Shown: piece after piece, positions 1 through 11,286 of the stretch | Layout of the letters: every line of letters begins with the position of its first letter | Numbering within the stretch: the stretch's first letter is position 1 | Source of the DNA: Rotaria sordida | Taxonomy: Eukaryota > Rotifera > Eurotatoria > Philodinida > Philodinidae | Assembly (NCBI GenBank): GCA_905250125.1 | Contig: CAJNOL010000320.1 | Coordinates: 62,001-126,000 of the forward strand | Direction: 5' to 3' | Length of the DNA stretch: 64,000 nucleotides | Translations under genes and position numbers: made by a program | Notes under the pieces: model-generated | Databases searched by the model: none | Told to the model about the DNA's origin: nothing | What the model saw: only the letters and a program-made list of their open reading frames with translations

Positions 1-514
1 TAAAAGTAATAAACTCTGAACAATAAGAAGTTATTTTTCAAGCATTCTTCAGATGAAATTTGTGTTTGATCTTACATAATCAATTCATTAACATTCTTTC
101 TTATGTAAAACAAAACCTCATAAAGCATGCTTCAAAGTAGTAAAAAAAAAGTAACACAAGATCTGTTCTTATTAAAGAGAAAAAAAGAATTTAAAATAGA
201 GATCTACTTTTCAGACACCCTGTAGATTGACCATCGATAGCTACCAATGAGAGTAATACTATTAAACTTGACGAAAGATTTTCGAGGTTGATAAATCTAA
301 ATTTCTAATTGATTTTCGAAATTCCTCTGCTGCTGAATTTACACTCTCAAACGCTATACAAAAATTTTTTTTATTCAAAATTGTTTATAAAGTACTAACA
401 TGTTTAAAATCACGACTTCAACAATAACAGATTTAATATTTTATTTTATTTATTGAATATTAAGATTCAATCATGTTGATAAATTTTTTCATTACAAAAA
501 AAGAATGCATCCTA
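1..514. other. non-coding, 3' flank of ELOVL copy 1
   Basis: AT-rich sequence with no exon-like stretch. TTTATT motifs near 440-452 read as AATAAA on the minus strand and could be the polyadenylation signal of the elongase gene that ends at 515. Nothing else is recognised. Confidence 0.4.
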
Positions 515-2155
515 TTAATACATTTTCTTATTTGATTTTTTCATTGAATCTTTTTGAAGATAACTTGTATAAAAGAAATGAACAAAGAGTATGAAATAAG
601 AAGCATATAAAGCTAATGATAATTTAATATTAATATCTGATGTAGCACATAAATATCCATGTTGTTTATAATTAAATACAGCAAGATTAATAAAACAACC
701 GATAATCATTTGAATCAACTGTAATATTGTAACAAATTGTTGAAGAAATCGAGGTAGACGAATACGTGCTGCACGTAATGCAAAATAACCATACATTATT
801 GTATGAACACAATAATTCATTGATATAAACCAACGACCAGTCGAAACAAATAGTCCATAACTTCAAAAAAGAAAAAGATTAATTTTAAATAATTTATAGA
901 AATTTGTTTTGGTATCTATTATTCATTTCAAAATATAATGTCTTTTGATAGGAACTTCATACAAACTTGGATTCGAAACCATTGAAGTATTTTGAAAACG
1001 ATATTCTGAAACTATTTTCCTTTCGGCTTACATACGGTCACCAACATTCTTTCCTAGTTTCATTTGAGAGTTATAAGACTTTTTCTAAACACCCGATTTC
1101 AGTCAATGAACCTGTGTTTACCCGAAAAAGTAGATAATTAACCATGCTGAGTCGAATGGTGATATGTATTTTTCGATTCGAATTGATCTGACACTATTAT
1201 CTCAATATTTCTGAAATGTCGGCTCAGTTCGTTACAGGGAAGTTGATTATGAAATTCCAGAAATATTGAGATAGCAGAGTCATATTAGTTCGAACCTAAA
1301 GACAAATATCACCATTCAACTCAGTATGATGAATTACTGCTGCATAGTTAGTTTTTCAGGTGATCACAGGTCAATTGGCTAAAATAGGGGGGGGGGGGTC
1401 TCATAACTCTCGAAGAGAACTAGCTAGGGATATCGAGCTTATGTAGGTTGTTAATTTCGATGATCCTGAGTCTTCTCTCTTGAATGTTGAAAACTGCAAG
1501 TCTCTATGATATTTCTATAAAAAGTTATTCAAAAAAACAGTTAGGCACATTACATTTTTGAAATGGATAGTAAATAAACAAATAGTAATTTACCTGTAGA
1601 AACAATAGACAAGTACTGTTGCATGATGATACCAATGAAGAAATATTAATGGTTGTCGTCTTAAGACAATAAATAATGTATCAAGTGTTTCAGGTACTTT
1701 TGATGCCATAAATAACCAAGCCCTAAATAAAAAAAAATTAATAAAGTTATGTTTTCTTTTTTTGTTTTTGTTTTTTATACTCACCAAAGTCCAGTGATAC
1801 CTTTTTTATAACTCGGATCACAAACTGAATATAAAAATCCATAATTATTTAAAGTATAAATAAGTTCAGGTACACATCGACATGCACCCCAAAAACTAAA
1901 GATTGTAAGAATTGTATTCCAAATAATTAATAATTTTCTTAATTCAAATTTTTCATCTCTTTTTCTCATCCATGTTTGACCAATAAATATAGCAATAATA
2001 TATAATAAAGCATATGGAATACTTAACCACCACCAATTATACATTAAATCTTCAATCCATAAGAATTTTTCTTGATCAAAAAATATAAGTTCAAAATCAA
2101 ATACCCATTGATGAGTTATACCATTTGTATCAGTTACTGATGAATGTATATTCAT
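515..2155 (-). CDS. ELOVL3/6-type very long chain fatty acid elongase, copy 1
   Basis: Predicted 3-keto-acyl-CoA synthase of the ER membrane, which condenses malonyl-CoA with a long-chain acyl-CoA. Exons, 5' to 3': 2155-1785, 1722-1594, 860-515 (371, 129 and 346 nt; 281 aa), with phases that fit at every junction. Exon 2 carries the family motif KVPETLDT (about residues 132-139) and the histidine box HWYHH (153-157). Exon 3 carries [19 protein letters not shown], the second family signature, close to ELOVL6. Several hydrophobic helices are visible. The C-terminus KKMY fits a dilysine ER-retrieval signal. The second intron (861-1593) is about 730 bp, against about 100 bp in the downstream paralogue, because it holds a large hairpin element. 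The start follows the conserved N-terminal layout shared with copy 2. Family assignment is firm; chain-length specificity cannot be read from the sequence. Confidence 0.93.
1051..1431. repeat. foldback (MITE-like) hairpin in ELOVL intron
   Basis: A long imperfect inverted repeat. Left-arm pieces such as gagagttataagact (1065 on) and ccatgctgagtcgaatggtg (about 1141) reappear in reverse complement as tctcataactctcg (about 1400) and caccattcaactcagtatg (about 1310). The arms meet near 1225. A G-run of about 10 lies at 1387-1397. There is no ORF. It is probably a non-autonomous DNA transposon inserted in the intron; the exact ends are uncertain and may extend to about 1030-1450. Confidence 0.7.
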
Positions 2156-4643
2156 CGTACTTTAAGTTGCTTTTCTTATGGGTTCATGAAATAACAATAA
2201 AAAAAACAAATTTCTTTTCGTCTCTTTAATTTCTTCTCCGTTCTGTCTATTAACAATTTATTTTTCGTCACCTACGTTGTGCATCAATACAAATCGCAAA
2301 CATGACGATGGAGGATTGTTTATTGCTATTCTATGCATTAAAATATAGTGCGATGAATCGAGAAAAAATAAAATAAAGAATCTCGGTACATGTGCACCCA
2401 TGTCAGTCTGTGTCATCCATACGTGTACGTTGTGTTTCGTAGAGACAAATGAATCCAATCAAAACAAGTAAAAAGATGTCGTCATATGAAACTTTAGAAT
2501 AAAGAATTTATATAAAACGATTATATTTTTTTACATGATGAATTTACAGACTTTTTGTTTAGATAGATATAACGATTCTTCTAATTAATATGGTCCGAAG
2601 TAGAATGTTTTTGTAGTCGATCTCTATACTTTGCGTACTTTTCGTTGTAATAGGATCTGGATGGTAAAAACATTTTTTGAGTATTTAATTATGAGTTTTA
2701 ATTGATCTTCAGTAAGTTTCACAACATCTTTTTTTCGAGATAATTAAAACTGGTGAGTAGGAACAATAATGAAAATTGTCGGCAGGACAAGATCAAATCT
2801 AGATGCAATCGTTTATTGTTCTTATGTTAATTGAAACCTTATTGTCGAATTTCGAGATTGCTTCGCACCGTATTTATGTAGCTATTTGTGAGTTTTTCGT
2901 TTTTTTTTACTTATTAGACATACGCATCGGAAGTTATCATTTTCTGTTGCGATGATATCGAGAATGGAAAGTCAGAAAATATGCCGATAGACGATCTTGT
3001 ACTGTCTTATTCATATATCGAAGAAGGCAAAACTTGTTTTAACAGCGTGGATTTTTAGAGAGTCTTTTTTCAAATAAAACTCATATTTGAAATCAAAACA
3101 ACACAAGTGTTACATCCACATCCACGTTCACATTCGAAAATTTACGAATTTTCGTTTGTAATTTTTCTTGTTGTTACATAGACTGAAACGTCTTCTGAAT
3201 GGAGAAAACATTTCGGGAACTGAAAGTTAGATTTTCTTTCGAAACAAATGTGAAGAAAAACGAAGAAATTTGTTACAAAATGGAAACATGTTAATTTGCT
3301 TTTCGTCTTTCTTGAAACAAATTTCGAAATTTTCCCGTTTTTTTCTCTCATATAATACCACCGATAAATTTATGATTTTTTCTTGCTTCTAAAATAACTG
3401 CAACACATCAGAAAATATCATTTTTCAATTGAGTTTGGAGCAACTTAGCTCTTCTGAGCTAACAATTCAATAGTTTTTGATGATTAAAAAAGTAGCCATC
3501 CCAATTTGTTTGTAGATGTTACAGAAAAAGTTTCAGCTCAATGGGCTGTAGAGAGATGGAGAGAAAAGGAGAAACAACTTTAGACCATTTTTAGTTATTG
3601 AATATCTCATATCTTTGGGAAAGGATGATTATCTAAGAACCATGAGTCTAGTAGGACGTTTATTGTATTCACTGAGATTTATGTGCTCTGAAAGTTTCGG
3701 AATATTTTGGTCGAAGTACTCTTGAGAAGTTCCGGAACTGGAGAGAGATGATTACCTTAAGCAAAGAGTGTGAGTGAAGACTCGAAGAAAAGTGTGGAGT
3801 TTTTCTGATGAACAGTATAAAATTCTCTAGATAGCATTCTTGTGAGTTTTCATTATTTTAGACGAGAACAAGTAGCACATGAAGGGTCTCATGAATCTTA
3901 CTTATATAAAATGAGATCTTTTCTGATTTCTTCTATCTAATAGACTTGTAAACAATGTTGTCATGAATACTTAGACAAGAAACAAAATATTTCGCAACTT
4001 CTTATCGCGATATCTTTTTTGTTTTTTTTCAGTTATTTATCATATTTCCTAGATTACATGTTGTTTACCTTAACCTTAACATACTATCAATTCACTATCA
4101 TAGTCTTAAAACATTACATTTTTTCAATATTGCACAATCGTCAAGCAATGATTCTACCGATTAGTCAATTGATTGTGGTTGATTTTGGAAAAAAGGCAGT
4201 ATAAGATTGGTTTGTAAAATACAAATTCTTAATGCAGTATTATTTAGGTAAATATTTAACTGAAATTTAGATCCATGACAAACAATTGCCACACACCTTC
4301 TATACATTAATGTACGTTTAAAACTTAATAATACCATCAGTGATATTCTTTTGTCTTGAATTCAATTCAAATTGATTTTATATTTTTAATTTTAATGAGA
4401 TATTATTCTAAAATATAGAATTTGAAACAAGTTGAGAATAAATAGAAATGCAGAACTTTCCTCAGAAATTGAACTCACAATGATCCAAAATTCTTGGATC
4501 AAAATGAAAATTAAAGAACATTTAATTCTGTCACATTGTCTTAGTTCCTAAACAATTATTATTCTTTGTTTATTACTATCTACAAATTTTCATTGAATAT
4601 CATATGAATTTTATTGAAGAATGACAAAACGTAAAATTCAAAA
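2156..4643. other. intergenic region between the two elongase genes
   Basis: About 2.5 kb with no exon-like stretch. Short open frames at 2258-2458, 3142-3351 and 4019-4204 have no splice context or recognisable motif and look like chance. No transposon ends were recognised. Confidence 0.4.
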
Positions 4644-5640
4644 TTATTCTATACGTTCTTTCATATTTTTATGCATTCCCTTTTGTAAATAACTTAAATA
4701 AAAAAAATGTGCGAAAAGAATTAGATAAATAATATAAAGTACAAGTGAAACTATTATATTACTATTCGACGTCATACAATAATATCCATCTTGTTTATAT
4801 TTGTATACAGCAATATTAACTATACAACCGATAAGCATTTGAATAAGTTGAAGAACTGTAATAGACTGTTGAATAAATTGAGGAACTCGAAAACGAGCAG
4901 CTCGTAATGCAAAATAACTATACATTATTGTATGAACACATAGATTCATCGATGTAAACCAACGACCACTCGGTGCAAATAGTCCATAACTTAAACATAT
5001 AATAGAAAAATATAGTTTATTTCTTTCAATCAAAGAAGAATAGATTAAATTTTAAATATGAAACTTATAATATTAGAATTTCGAAATTTACCTATAGAAA
5101 CAATAAATAAGTACTGAAGCATGATGAAACCAATGTAGAAATATTAATTGTTGTCTTCGTAACACAATAAATAATGTATCAATTGTTTCAGGTGCTTTTG
5201 AAATAATAAATAACCATACCCTAAAATACAGAGATAAATAATTTTATAAAAAATAAATCAATAATTTACCATAATCCTGTTACACCTTTTTTCAATATTG
5301 GATTACATAATGAATGGTAAAATCCATGTTTATTCAATGAATATAAAAGTTCAGGTACACATCGACATGCACCACAAAAACTAAATACAGCAAGAAAAAC
5401 ATTCCAAATAATTAATGCTTTTCTTAATTCAAATTTTTTATTTGTTTTCTTCATCCATATTTGACCAATAAATATAGCAATAATATAAAATAATGCAAAT
5501 GGAATACTTAACCACCACCAATTGTACATAAAATTTTCGATTGATAAAAAATTTTGTTCATTAAATAATAACAATTCAAAATCAAAAACCCATCGATGAA
5601 CAACATTACTTGGATCTCTTATTGATGAATAAATTTCCAT
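4644..5640 (-). CDS. ELOVL3/6-type very long chain fatty acid elongase, copy 2
   Basis: Tandem paralogue of the elongase ending at 515. Exons: 5640-5270, 5220-5092, 4989-4644. These are exactly 371, 129 and 346 nt, as in copy 1, giving 281 aa with the same intron phases. The histidine box is HWFHH, the upstream motif is KAPETIDT, and exon 3 has the helix signature [17 protein letters not shown]. The start at 5640 (MEIYSS) is chosen because it aligns with MNIHSS of copy 1; an upstream in-frame ATG at 5676 is possible. The C-terminus ends KERIE and lacks the clear KKxx of copy 1. Both introns are short. The role is inferred from the family: ER fatty-acid elongation, likely with a substrate range different from copy 1. 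Confidence 0.93.
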
Positions 5641-7473
5641 TATATGATACTGAATTATTTTTTTTATTGGTTTCAAACAAATTTATATATTCTCTTTTAT
5701 CTATATCATTATTACTATTTCAATATAGTTGATGTCATGACAAATTCATTTTTTTCAATTTATTTGACCTACAATTTTACTTTTGCGATTATTCTTAAAA
5801 GGAGAAAAAGAAAACATAAGCGTATGTCAATATATTTACATCTACCTAATATTTGGTTATAAATGAATGATTTTAAATTATCATTGAAATATTTATCAAT
5901 GACGTCAATAATTTGATTTTCATTATTGTTGATTTAGTTTTTTGATTTATTTATCATCGAAGATGTATGTTGGTATTAAACGTACCGGAGCTGTCAACAC
6001 GTCACCGTATTTCTGGCATGATATGCATGTCAAATCAAGTTAATTGATGTTTCCAATTTTTCGAAAACGTTTCACTGTATTATGTTACATTAATGTATAA
6101 TTCTAGTTTCAGTTGTCATCCCTTAATTTTTTTATATTAAGATGAGATAATAATAAATTCTTCTACGATAATAGAAAATTAAAACAAACAGACAAACATC
6201 ATAAATGTTTTTCGTACAAGAAAGCTTTCAATTGGTGCATAGCGTTTTTGATCATATCACGTCTATTTCGCATAATCGAAAAAAATGTAATCATGATAAT
6301 GAGAACAGCACTATGCCGAGCAGCTCGATTTGTCTCAATTTATCTTCGCTTCAGTTTTCTAAATTTTGTCTTCTCATAAGTATTTTATTTATTGTTCTTT
6401 TTTTGTTATGCGTTAATATCGTTCAGTTGTTTGTACTTGAAATTCATTTTTATACAATAATAGGCGTATTCAAAGTAAGTATAGTTCAAGATTCTATTTA
6501 CATATACAGTAGTTTTTATACGTCAGCGACAGAAGTATATGTTGAGTTTTCAACATAGTGACTAGCTGTTTTCTCTTTGAATATTTCTTTATTTTTAAGA
6601 AACATTAATCAGTTAGAAAAGATTATGCGAAGAAAGCATTTTTGCAACGAAAATAATATATCAAGTTACATACTTTAGACTAGAGTATGTGTCCGAGTCT
6701 GACCGAGTCCGAGCTACTCAAACTCGGTACATACAATGCTTGGAAACAATAAAATGACAAGATAAGATCAAGTAATAAAAAGATAAAGACAGCTGCCTAT
6801 GCATAATCTGATAATGAACTTGGCAAATAGAATTGCCAAGTCGGAATCAAAGATTTCTGTTTTTTTTTTCTTTGCCAACAAGACCACTGACAAGATGAGA
6901 AAATGATGGTATCGTGTCAGTGAGTGATCTTTCCTTCGAAGCCAATAAAGCGCACTACTTGTCCGTCAAACATGTGAAAGCGTAAAGTTATTGGCAAATA
7001 TCCGGATAGCTGAATAAGTAATACTTATAAGAAAAGGCAAGGTCATTTACATTTAACAATCAATTTTCCCAATAGTGTGAACAAAAAATTTACTATTCCA
7101 TTATCTTTAATTTAAACATGTTCTTTTGTTAGTCAATGAATGTTTGACAATACTAAATTGACATTCGATTCAAGCATTTATTGCTGTAATCGATTGAATT
7201 TGCCAAAGCATTTTGGAGTAATTAGGCGACGTATCAGCATTTGATTTTCGAAACATATGAGTTAGACTAACAACTTTGGCCTATCAAGCTGACGACTCTG
7301 AGACATACTGAAAACAACATATGAGAAATGTATAGACCTACATTGTTAACTTTCTATTATTTTATATTGTTCATAGAAACCGATACACTGCATAGTTTTT
7401 TTTTAATAACTAATGCTTAAAAAAAAACTCAGATATGATTAATTGTTTTCTATTGAACTATTGCTCTTGGTGC
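5641..7473. other. intergenic region
   Basis: No supported gene. A 117-codon open frame at 6205-6558 (plus) has one hydrophobic stretch, but its codon use is unlike neighbouring genes and such a length is expected by chance here. A GC-richer patch near 6690-6725 (repeated gagtccgag-like words) and a purine/pyrimidine patch near 6855 are unexplained. Confidence 0.35.
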
Positions 7474-8707
7474 TCATGATAAATCGATAGGTATTTGTTT
7501 TGGATCATTGAATATAAGCCATTTTTCTTTTGGTATACCTTCAAAAGCATCTCGAAAACGTTGATCATCAAATGATTCATCATTAACTGCTCGTATAAAT
7601 ATAGCACGTATACGTTCAGGATATTCTCGTGTAATTGCTCCATAAATTTCTGGATCACGTTCTCCACTATCACCAATTAAAACAAAATCACGTATTGTAT
7701 TTAATAAAAAAAAACGTAAATAACTTATTTTATGATTAACTGCTGATTGAGAATGAAGAAAATCAAATAAGGATGCTATTGCCCAACCAAAATGTCGCAT
7801 ATGAAATGATCCATCAGGAAAATTATTGCTATTGATAAATTCTTGTGTTAATGTATATAATTGATCAGGCATATTTGACAAATAATGAAAGGTACAATTT
7901 TTATTTTTTATTTGCCATTGTTGATATAAATCAGACATGCCTATAAAATGAAAATAATTCAAAATTCAAGAAATTTTCATATTTACCTGGTACAGGTTTA
8001 AAAGGAAAAATAAATGTATTGGCAAGAAGACGTATTTTATCAAATACTTCCGAAATTTTAATAGTATCATCAATATCACTAATAATTGAAATTCCTTTAC
8101 TCGATTCAATAAGTCGTATAATTCCTGTTGAATACTTTTTATCATCACTCATAGCTTCATATGTAATTACGTTACCATTTTGTTGTTGTGGATTTTTTAA
8201 TTTTTGTATATCATCATTTGTTATTTCAATTTGTTCAAAAAATTGACCATATGTATCTGTATGAAGTAACTGTACTTTATTACCAATTGTAATTCGAATA
8301 ATTTTCTTTGATTCATCAGAAACAAAAAATGGTTGAAGTCGAGCATCAGTAATTGATCCATTAGGATATAATTTATCATTTGGATCAATCAGATTTCGAG
8401 TTAATCGTTGTAACCATAAACTTGTAGTAGTTTTAAGCCAATCTTTTAATCGATTATTTTCATATTTCCAACCATGTATTATTACTTTCCATGTATTATT
8501 ATTATTTAATGATTGAAAACCAATATCAGGAAAAAGAAGTATATCATGTTGATGTAAACGACGATCATCAATATTAAATTTATTAATTAATTTTTCTGTT
8601 ATTTTTTCCCATAAGTAACGAACTCGATGTTCTTGTAGATGATTTCGACTATCAATAGTAGTAATAAAACCTAAGAATATAAAAAATACAGCCGAATACA
8701 TAGCCAT
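7474..8707 (-). CDS. App1-domain phosphatidate phosphatase-like protein, predicted secreted
   Basis: Resembles the catalytic domain of yeast APP1 (DUF2183, HAD fold), which dephosphorylates phosphatidate to diacylglycerol. Exons: 8707-7987 and 7940-7474 (721 and 467 nt; 395 aa). The HAD nucleophile motif SDIDDTIK lies near residues 209-216, at the end of exon 1. Exon 2 gives HYLSNMPDQLY, the HMRHFG region and DFVLIGDSGERDPEIYG, the last being the conserved acidic motif of this family. The N-terminus MAMYSAVFFIFLGFITT looks like a signal peptide or anchor, so the protein may be secreted or lumenal, unlike cytosolic yeast App1. The start at 8707 is the first ATG; the frame opens further upstream only through non-ATG codons. 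The intron is 46 bp. The family call is strong; substrate and location are inferred. Confidence 0.88.
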
Positions 8708-9496
8708 GAGTGTTATAGTAAAGGTAAACTTATGGCATAGTAGTACACTCAAATTGCATGAAATAGAAAAAGAGTAAAAGAATAATTCTGTCGTATTTTA
8801 TATCAAAGAAAAAAAAATCCGAACAAATACACAAATGATTTTTGGGGCAGTAGAAATAATAAAACGAATAATGTATGTATGAATATATGTTAACATCAGA
8901 GAATATTTTGTTAATCGAATGAATAACTATGATGAGTCATTTTCGAATCAGTTTTATTAATACACATGCAAATATTTTTTTTCATGATATTTTAATCAAA
9001 ACCCATCTGGTAATATTTATAATTAATATCGAAGAAGACGATCTTACGTAGTGATAAGCGAGACCAATTAGTTTTGGTTACGGTCACGATCAGAGAAAAT
9101 TTTTGGTTCTAGTTTCACAATACATGCAATATGGTTTCCTGGCAGTGTCAATGAGCTCAAGATATCTTGTATGACATCTAATAATCTCTCTTTTGAAGAT
9201 TCATTACTTTTTTTTAAATTCACTAATACTTCGTCTATTCTGCACGTTTATATGTTCGACAACTCTATTTTTTACAAAAAAAATCTTAATTTTACTATCA
9301 AAAATTGTGACGGCAAATGTTAAAGTGATCGTTACTCAATAATTTTCGTATAAACTTTTAGAACACATGAGTCGTGACAATATGAGATTTGATGTGAATT
9401 TTACATAACTATAAAAGATATCACTTCCAATGAAGAAGTGTTGATACTGGTGTTCATATCTAATCTTACATCAAGTTCGAAACAATTTCATGCAGG

Positions 9497-9625
9497 ATAA
9501 TTGGCTTTACTACGAGATGAAGCAGATTGTTGTATCAAAAAGAAAATCAAATTCTAAATAGTAATGAATTTAGACAATTATTTAAACTTAAATTTAGCCA
9601 TAGATGGTACAAATTAAACTTGCTA
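9497..9625 (-). pseudogene. degenerate copy of the 30-aa spliced mini-gene
   Basis: The reverse complement here matches the small gene at 11286-11132. The exon 2 counterpart has CAACAATCTGCTTCATCTCG where the intact copy has CAACCTGCATCATCTCTTGG. The exon 1 counterpart keeps the same spacing, but its donor reads AATTTAAGTTT instead of AATGTAAGTTT, and the acceptor AG is lost (gatacaac against tatagcaac). No start codon is kept. This is probably a dead duplicate. The alignment was made by eye. Confidence 0.5.
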
Positions 9626-9789
9626 AGAGAAGCAATACATTTTGTATAAACAGTTAATTATGAAAAATATTTCAGTTCAAATCTTATAGTAATCAATGGA
9701 TTTATTTTCAGATTATTTTTTTTTTCGATACAAATTAGTATCTATATCAATATCAAAATCACGTTCAACATAAACTAAAGATAAATTCG

Positions 9790-9972
9790 ATGAGTGCAGA
9801 GAAGATCAATACCAACATTCCACACCCTCAAATAGGTAACACTGATGTTTCATCTAATATAATTGTTTTATTTGTATTCACAATAATTGTACTGTTACAT
9901 GTAATATATTTTTCTTGTAATGAAGTTTTCAAACTTTTTTTTTCCATACATTTAGCTAATAAATTAGAATAA
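9790..9972 (+). CDS. possible small single-pass membrane protein, unrecognised
   Basis: A 60-codon open frame from ATG to TAA. It has a polar N-terminal third and one strong hydrophobic segment (about residues 25-41, IIVLFVFTIIVLLHVIYF). Codon choice (ACA, CCA, GTA, TCA) is closer to real exons in this window than in most random frames. No homologue is recognised, no intron is seen, and an open frame of this length is possible by chance. It lies next to the mini-gene relic at 9.5 kb. Confidence 0.25.
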   Translation: MSAEKINTNIPHPQIGNTDVSSNIIVLFVFTIIVLLHVIYFSCNEVFKLFFSIHLANKLE

Positions 9973-10784
9973 CTTCTTATTAAATCTTCTTATTGTTTCT
10001 CATGAGAAACAATTGCATCCTATTACTTCGCTAGTTGTGCTGCCTATATGTTTAGTTGTACTTTTTGAAACAAACATTCAAATGTGAGAAGAGGCAGCAA
10101 TAGATGTGCATATATTCATAAGTAACTGAAAGAATAATAATAAACGCTGTTTTTTCTTCGCAGAAAAAAAATCGTGTGATAATTCCAAATAAATGGATTA
10201 TGTTAGACGAAAAATGATAAAAGTTTTACTTATAATAGATATACTTTGTATTTATTATCATACAATGACAGCGTGACATATCCCAGGCCTACATATATGA
10301 TCACATAAAAACAAATGATATTATTTTTCTCTTGAGAAAAATCTTTGATCTAGGGAATAGCTTACTTTCAATGGCGTGAGAACACTATTGACATACATTT
10401 ATCGACTGACTATTTATTGAAAATAATCATATGACATACGTATATCATGTTAAGAGCACTTTTTTTTGTTCGCAATATTTTATGATTAGTTGTGCAAAAG
10501 TAAATTATTTATTCTAGACGATAAAGAGTATTATTCAAAAACAAAAAAACTCTTTTGACGTTTTAACGACTCGATTATATGAATCTGTATCATTCGTAAA
10601 TACCTTTATCTTAAGAACTATTGAATTTAGAATCATGGATAATTTATTTTAACCATAAGACAAAAAAAAAAAATGAAGCAGACTAAAATAATATGAAAAG
10701 TAAATTTAATGATAAGAAGGAAAAAAAAAGACGAGTGCAGTTCATTATTATTGCACTTGATCAATGAATTCTCTTCAGAATTAT

Positions 10785-11036
10785 TTAACGAAGATGCATC
10801 ATTAAAAATTCTTCTCGTGTCTGATATCCATCCCAGATACCTTTCGGTTCAGATTTGGGCATTATTCTATAATGTATTTTCCATCCAGACAATGGCGAGA
10901 ACTCATTTGTATCGATAGTAGACGATGAATGACTACTCGAATCGTTATCTCTATTTAAAAATTAAGAAATATTTATAATCGATATATAATATATAAGAAA
11001 TCTAATTTACTTGAAACTGGAACTAGTGTCAGACAT
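10785..11036 (-). CDS. small two-exon gene, 63 aa, unrecognised
   Basis: Exon 1 is 11036-11011 (ATG, MSDTSSSF) and exon 2 is 10950-10785. The 60-bp intron has donor AA|gtaaat and acceptor tttaaatag. Exon 1 (26 nt) ends in phase 2, and exon 2 supplies the last base, then 54 open codons and TAA. The product is Ser/Asp-rich at the N-terminus (DNDSSSHSSSTIDTNE), followed by a more ordered-looking part with SGWKIHYRIMPK and GIWDGYQTREEF. No known family was recognised. The region is GC-richer than its surroundings, as are true exons here. The spliced frame is the main evidence; no transcript can be checked. Confidence 0.45.
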
Positions 11037-11131
11037 GACCAGTGAAACAGAAATTTCAAAAGATGATATTGATAAATGAAATTATGAAAAATTGAATATC
11101 GAATTTTAAAACTTAGTGTTACAAATATAAA

Positions 11132-11286
11132 TCAATCTTTGCGAACAGCTTTGCCAAGAGATGATGCAGGTTGCTATACAAAAAGAAAAAAAAAACAATT
11201 TTTCATTATTAAATGTAATCATAATATAAACTTACATTTTTCCAAGTTTTACGAATGGGTTTAGTTTTATGTTTCGAAATTAACAT
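11132..11286 (-). CDS. miniature two-exon gene, 30 aa, basic peptide
   Basis: Exon 1 is 11286-11236 (51 nt, starting MLISKHKTKP) and exon 2 is 11173-11132 (42 nt). Donor AAT|gtaagt and a pyrimidine-rich acceptor ttgtatag fit well. The product is a Lys/Arg-rich 30-mer ending GKAVRKD. It lies about 100 bp upstream of the 63-aa gene on the same strand. Because of the in-frame TGA the two cannot be one ORF without different splicing, although this could be an upstream ORF or leader of that transcript. A decayed copy at 9.5 kb shows that the exon-intron-exon unit was duplicated, which supports it being a real unit. Confidence 0.4.

Larger units (their letters stand above)
8708..10784. other. intergenic region with one small ORF and one gene relic
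   Basis: Mostly unrecognised AT-rich DNA. It contains the degenerate mini-gene copy at about 9497-9625 and a 60-codon frame at 9790-9972, both listed separately. Nothing else is supported. Confidence 0.35.

Noticed and set aside
1387..1397. G-run as a quadruplex or regulatory site
   Set aside because: A single run within a transposon-like hairpin; no repeated G-tracts.
6205..6558. 117-codon open frame with a hydrophobic stretch
   Set aside because: Codon use differs from genuine exons, there is no homology or splice context, and this length is expected a few times by chance in AT-rich DNA.
8708..8752. N-terminal extension of the App1-like frame to 8752
   Set aside because: The frame opens there with TTG, not ATG. 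The first ATG at 8707 gives a good signal-peptide-like N-terminus.
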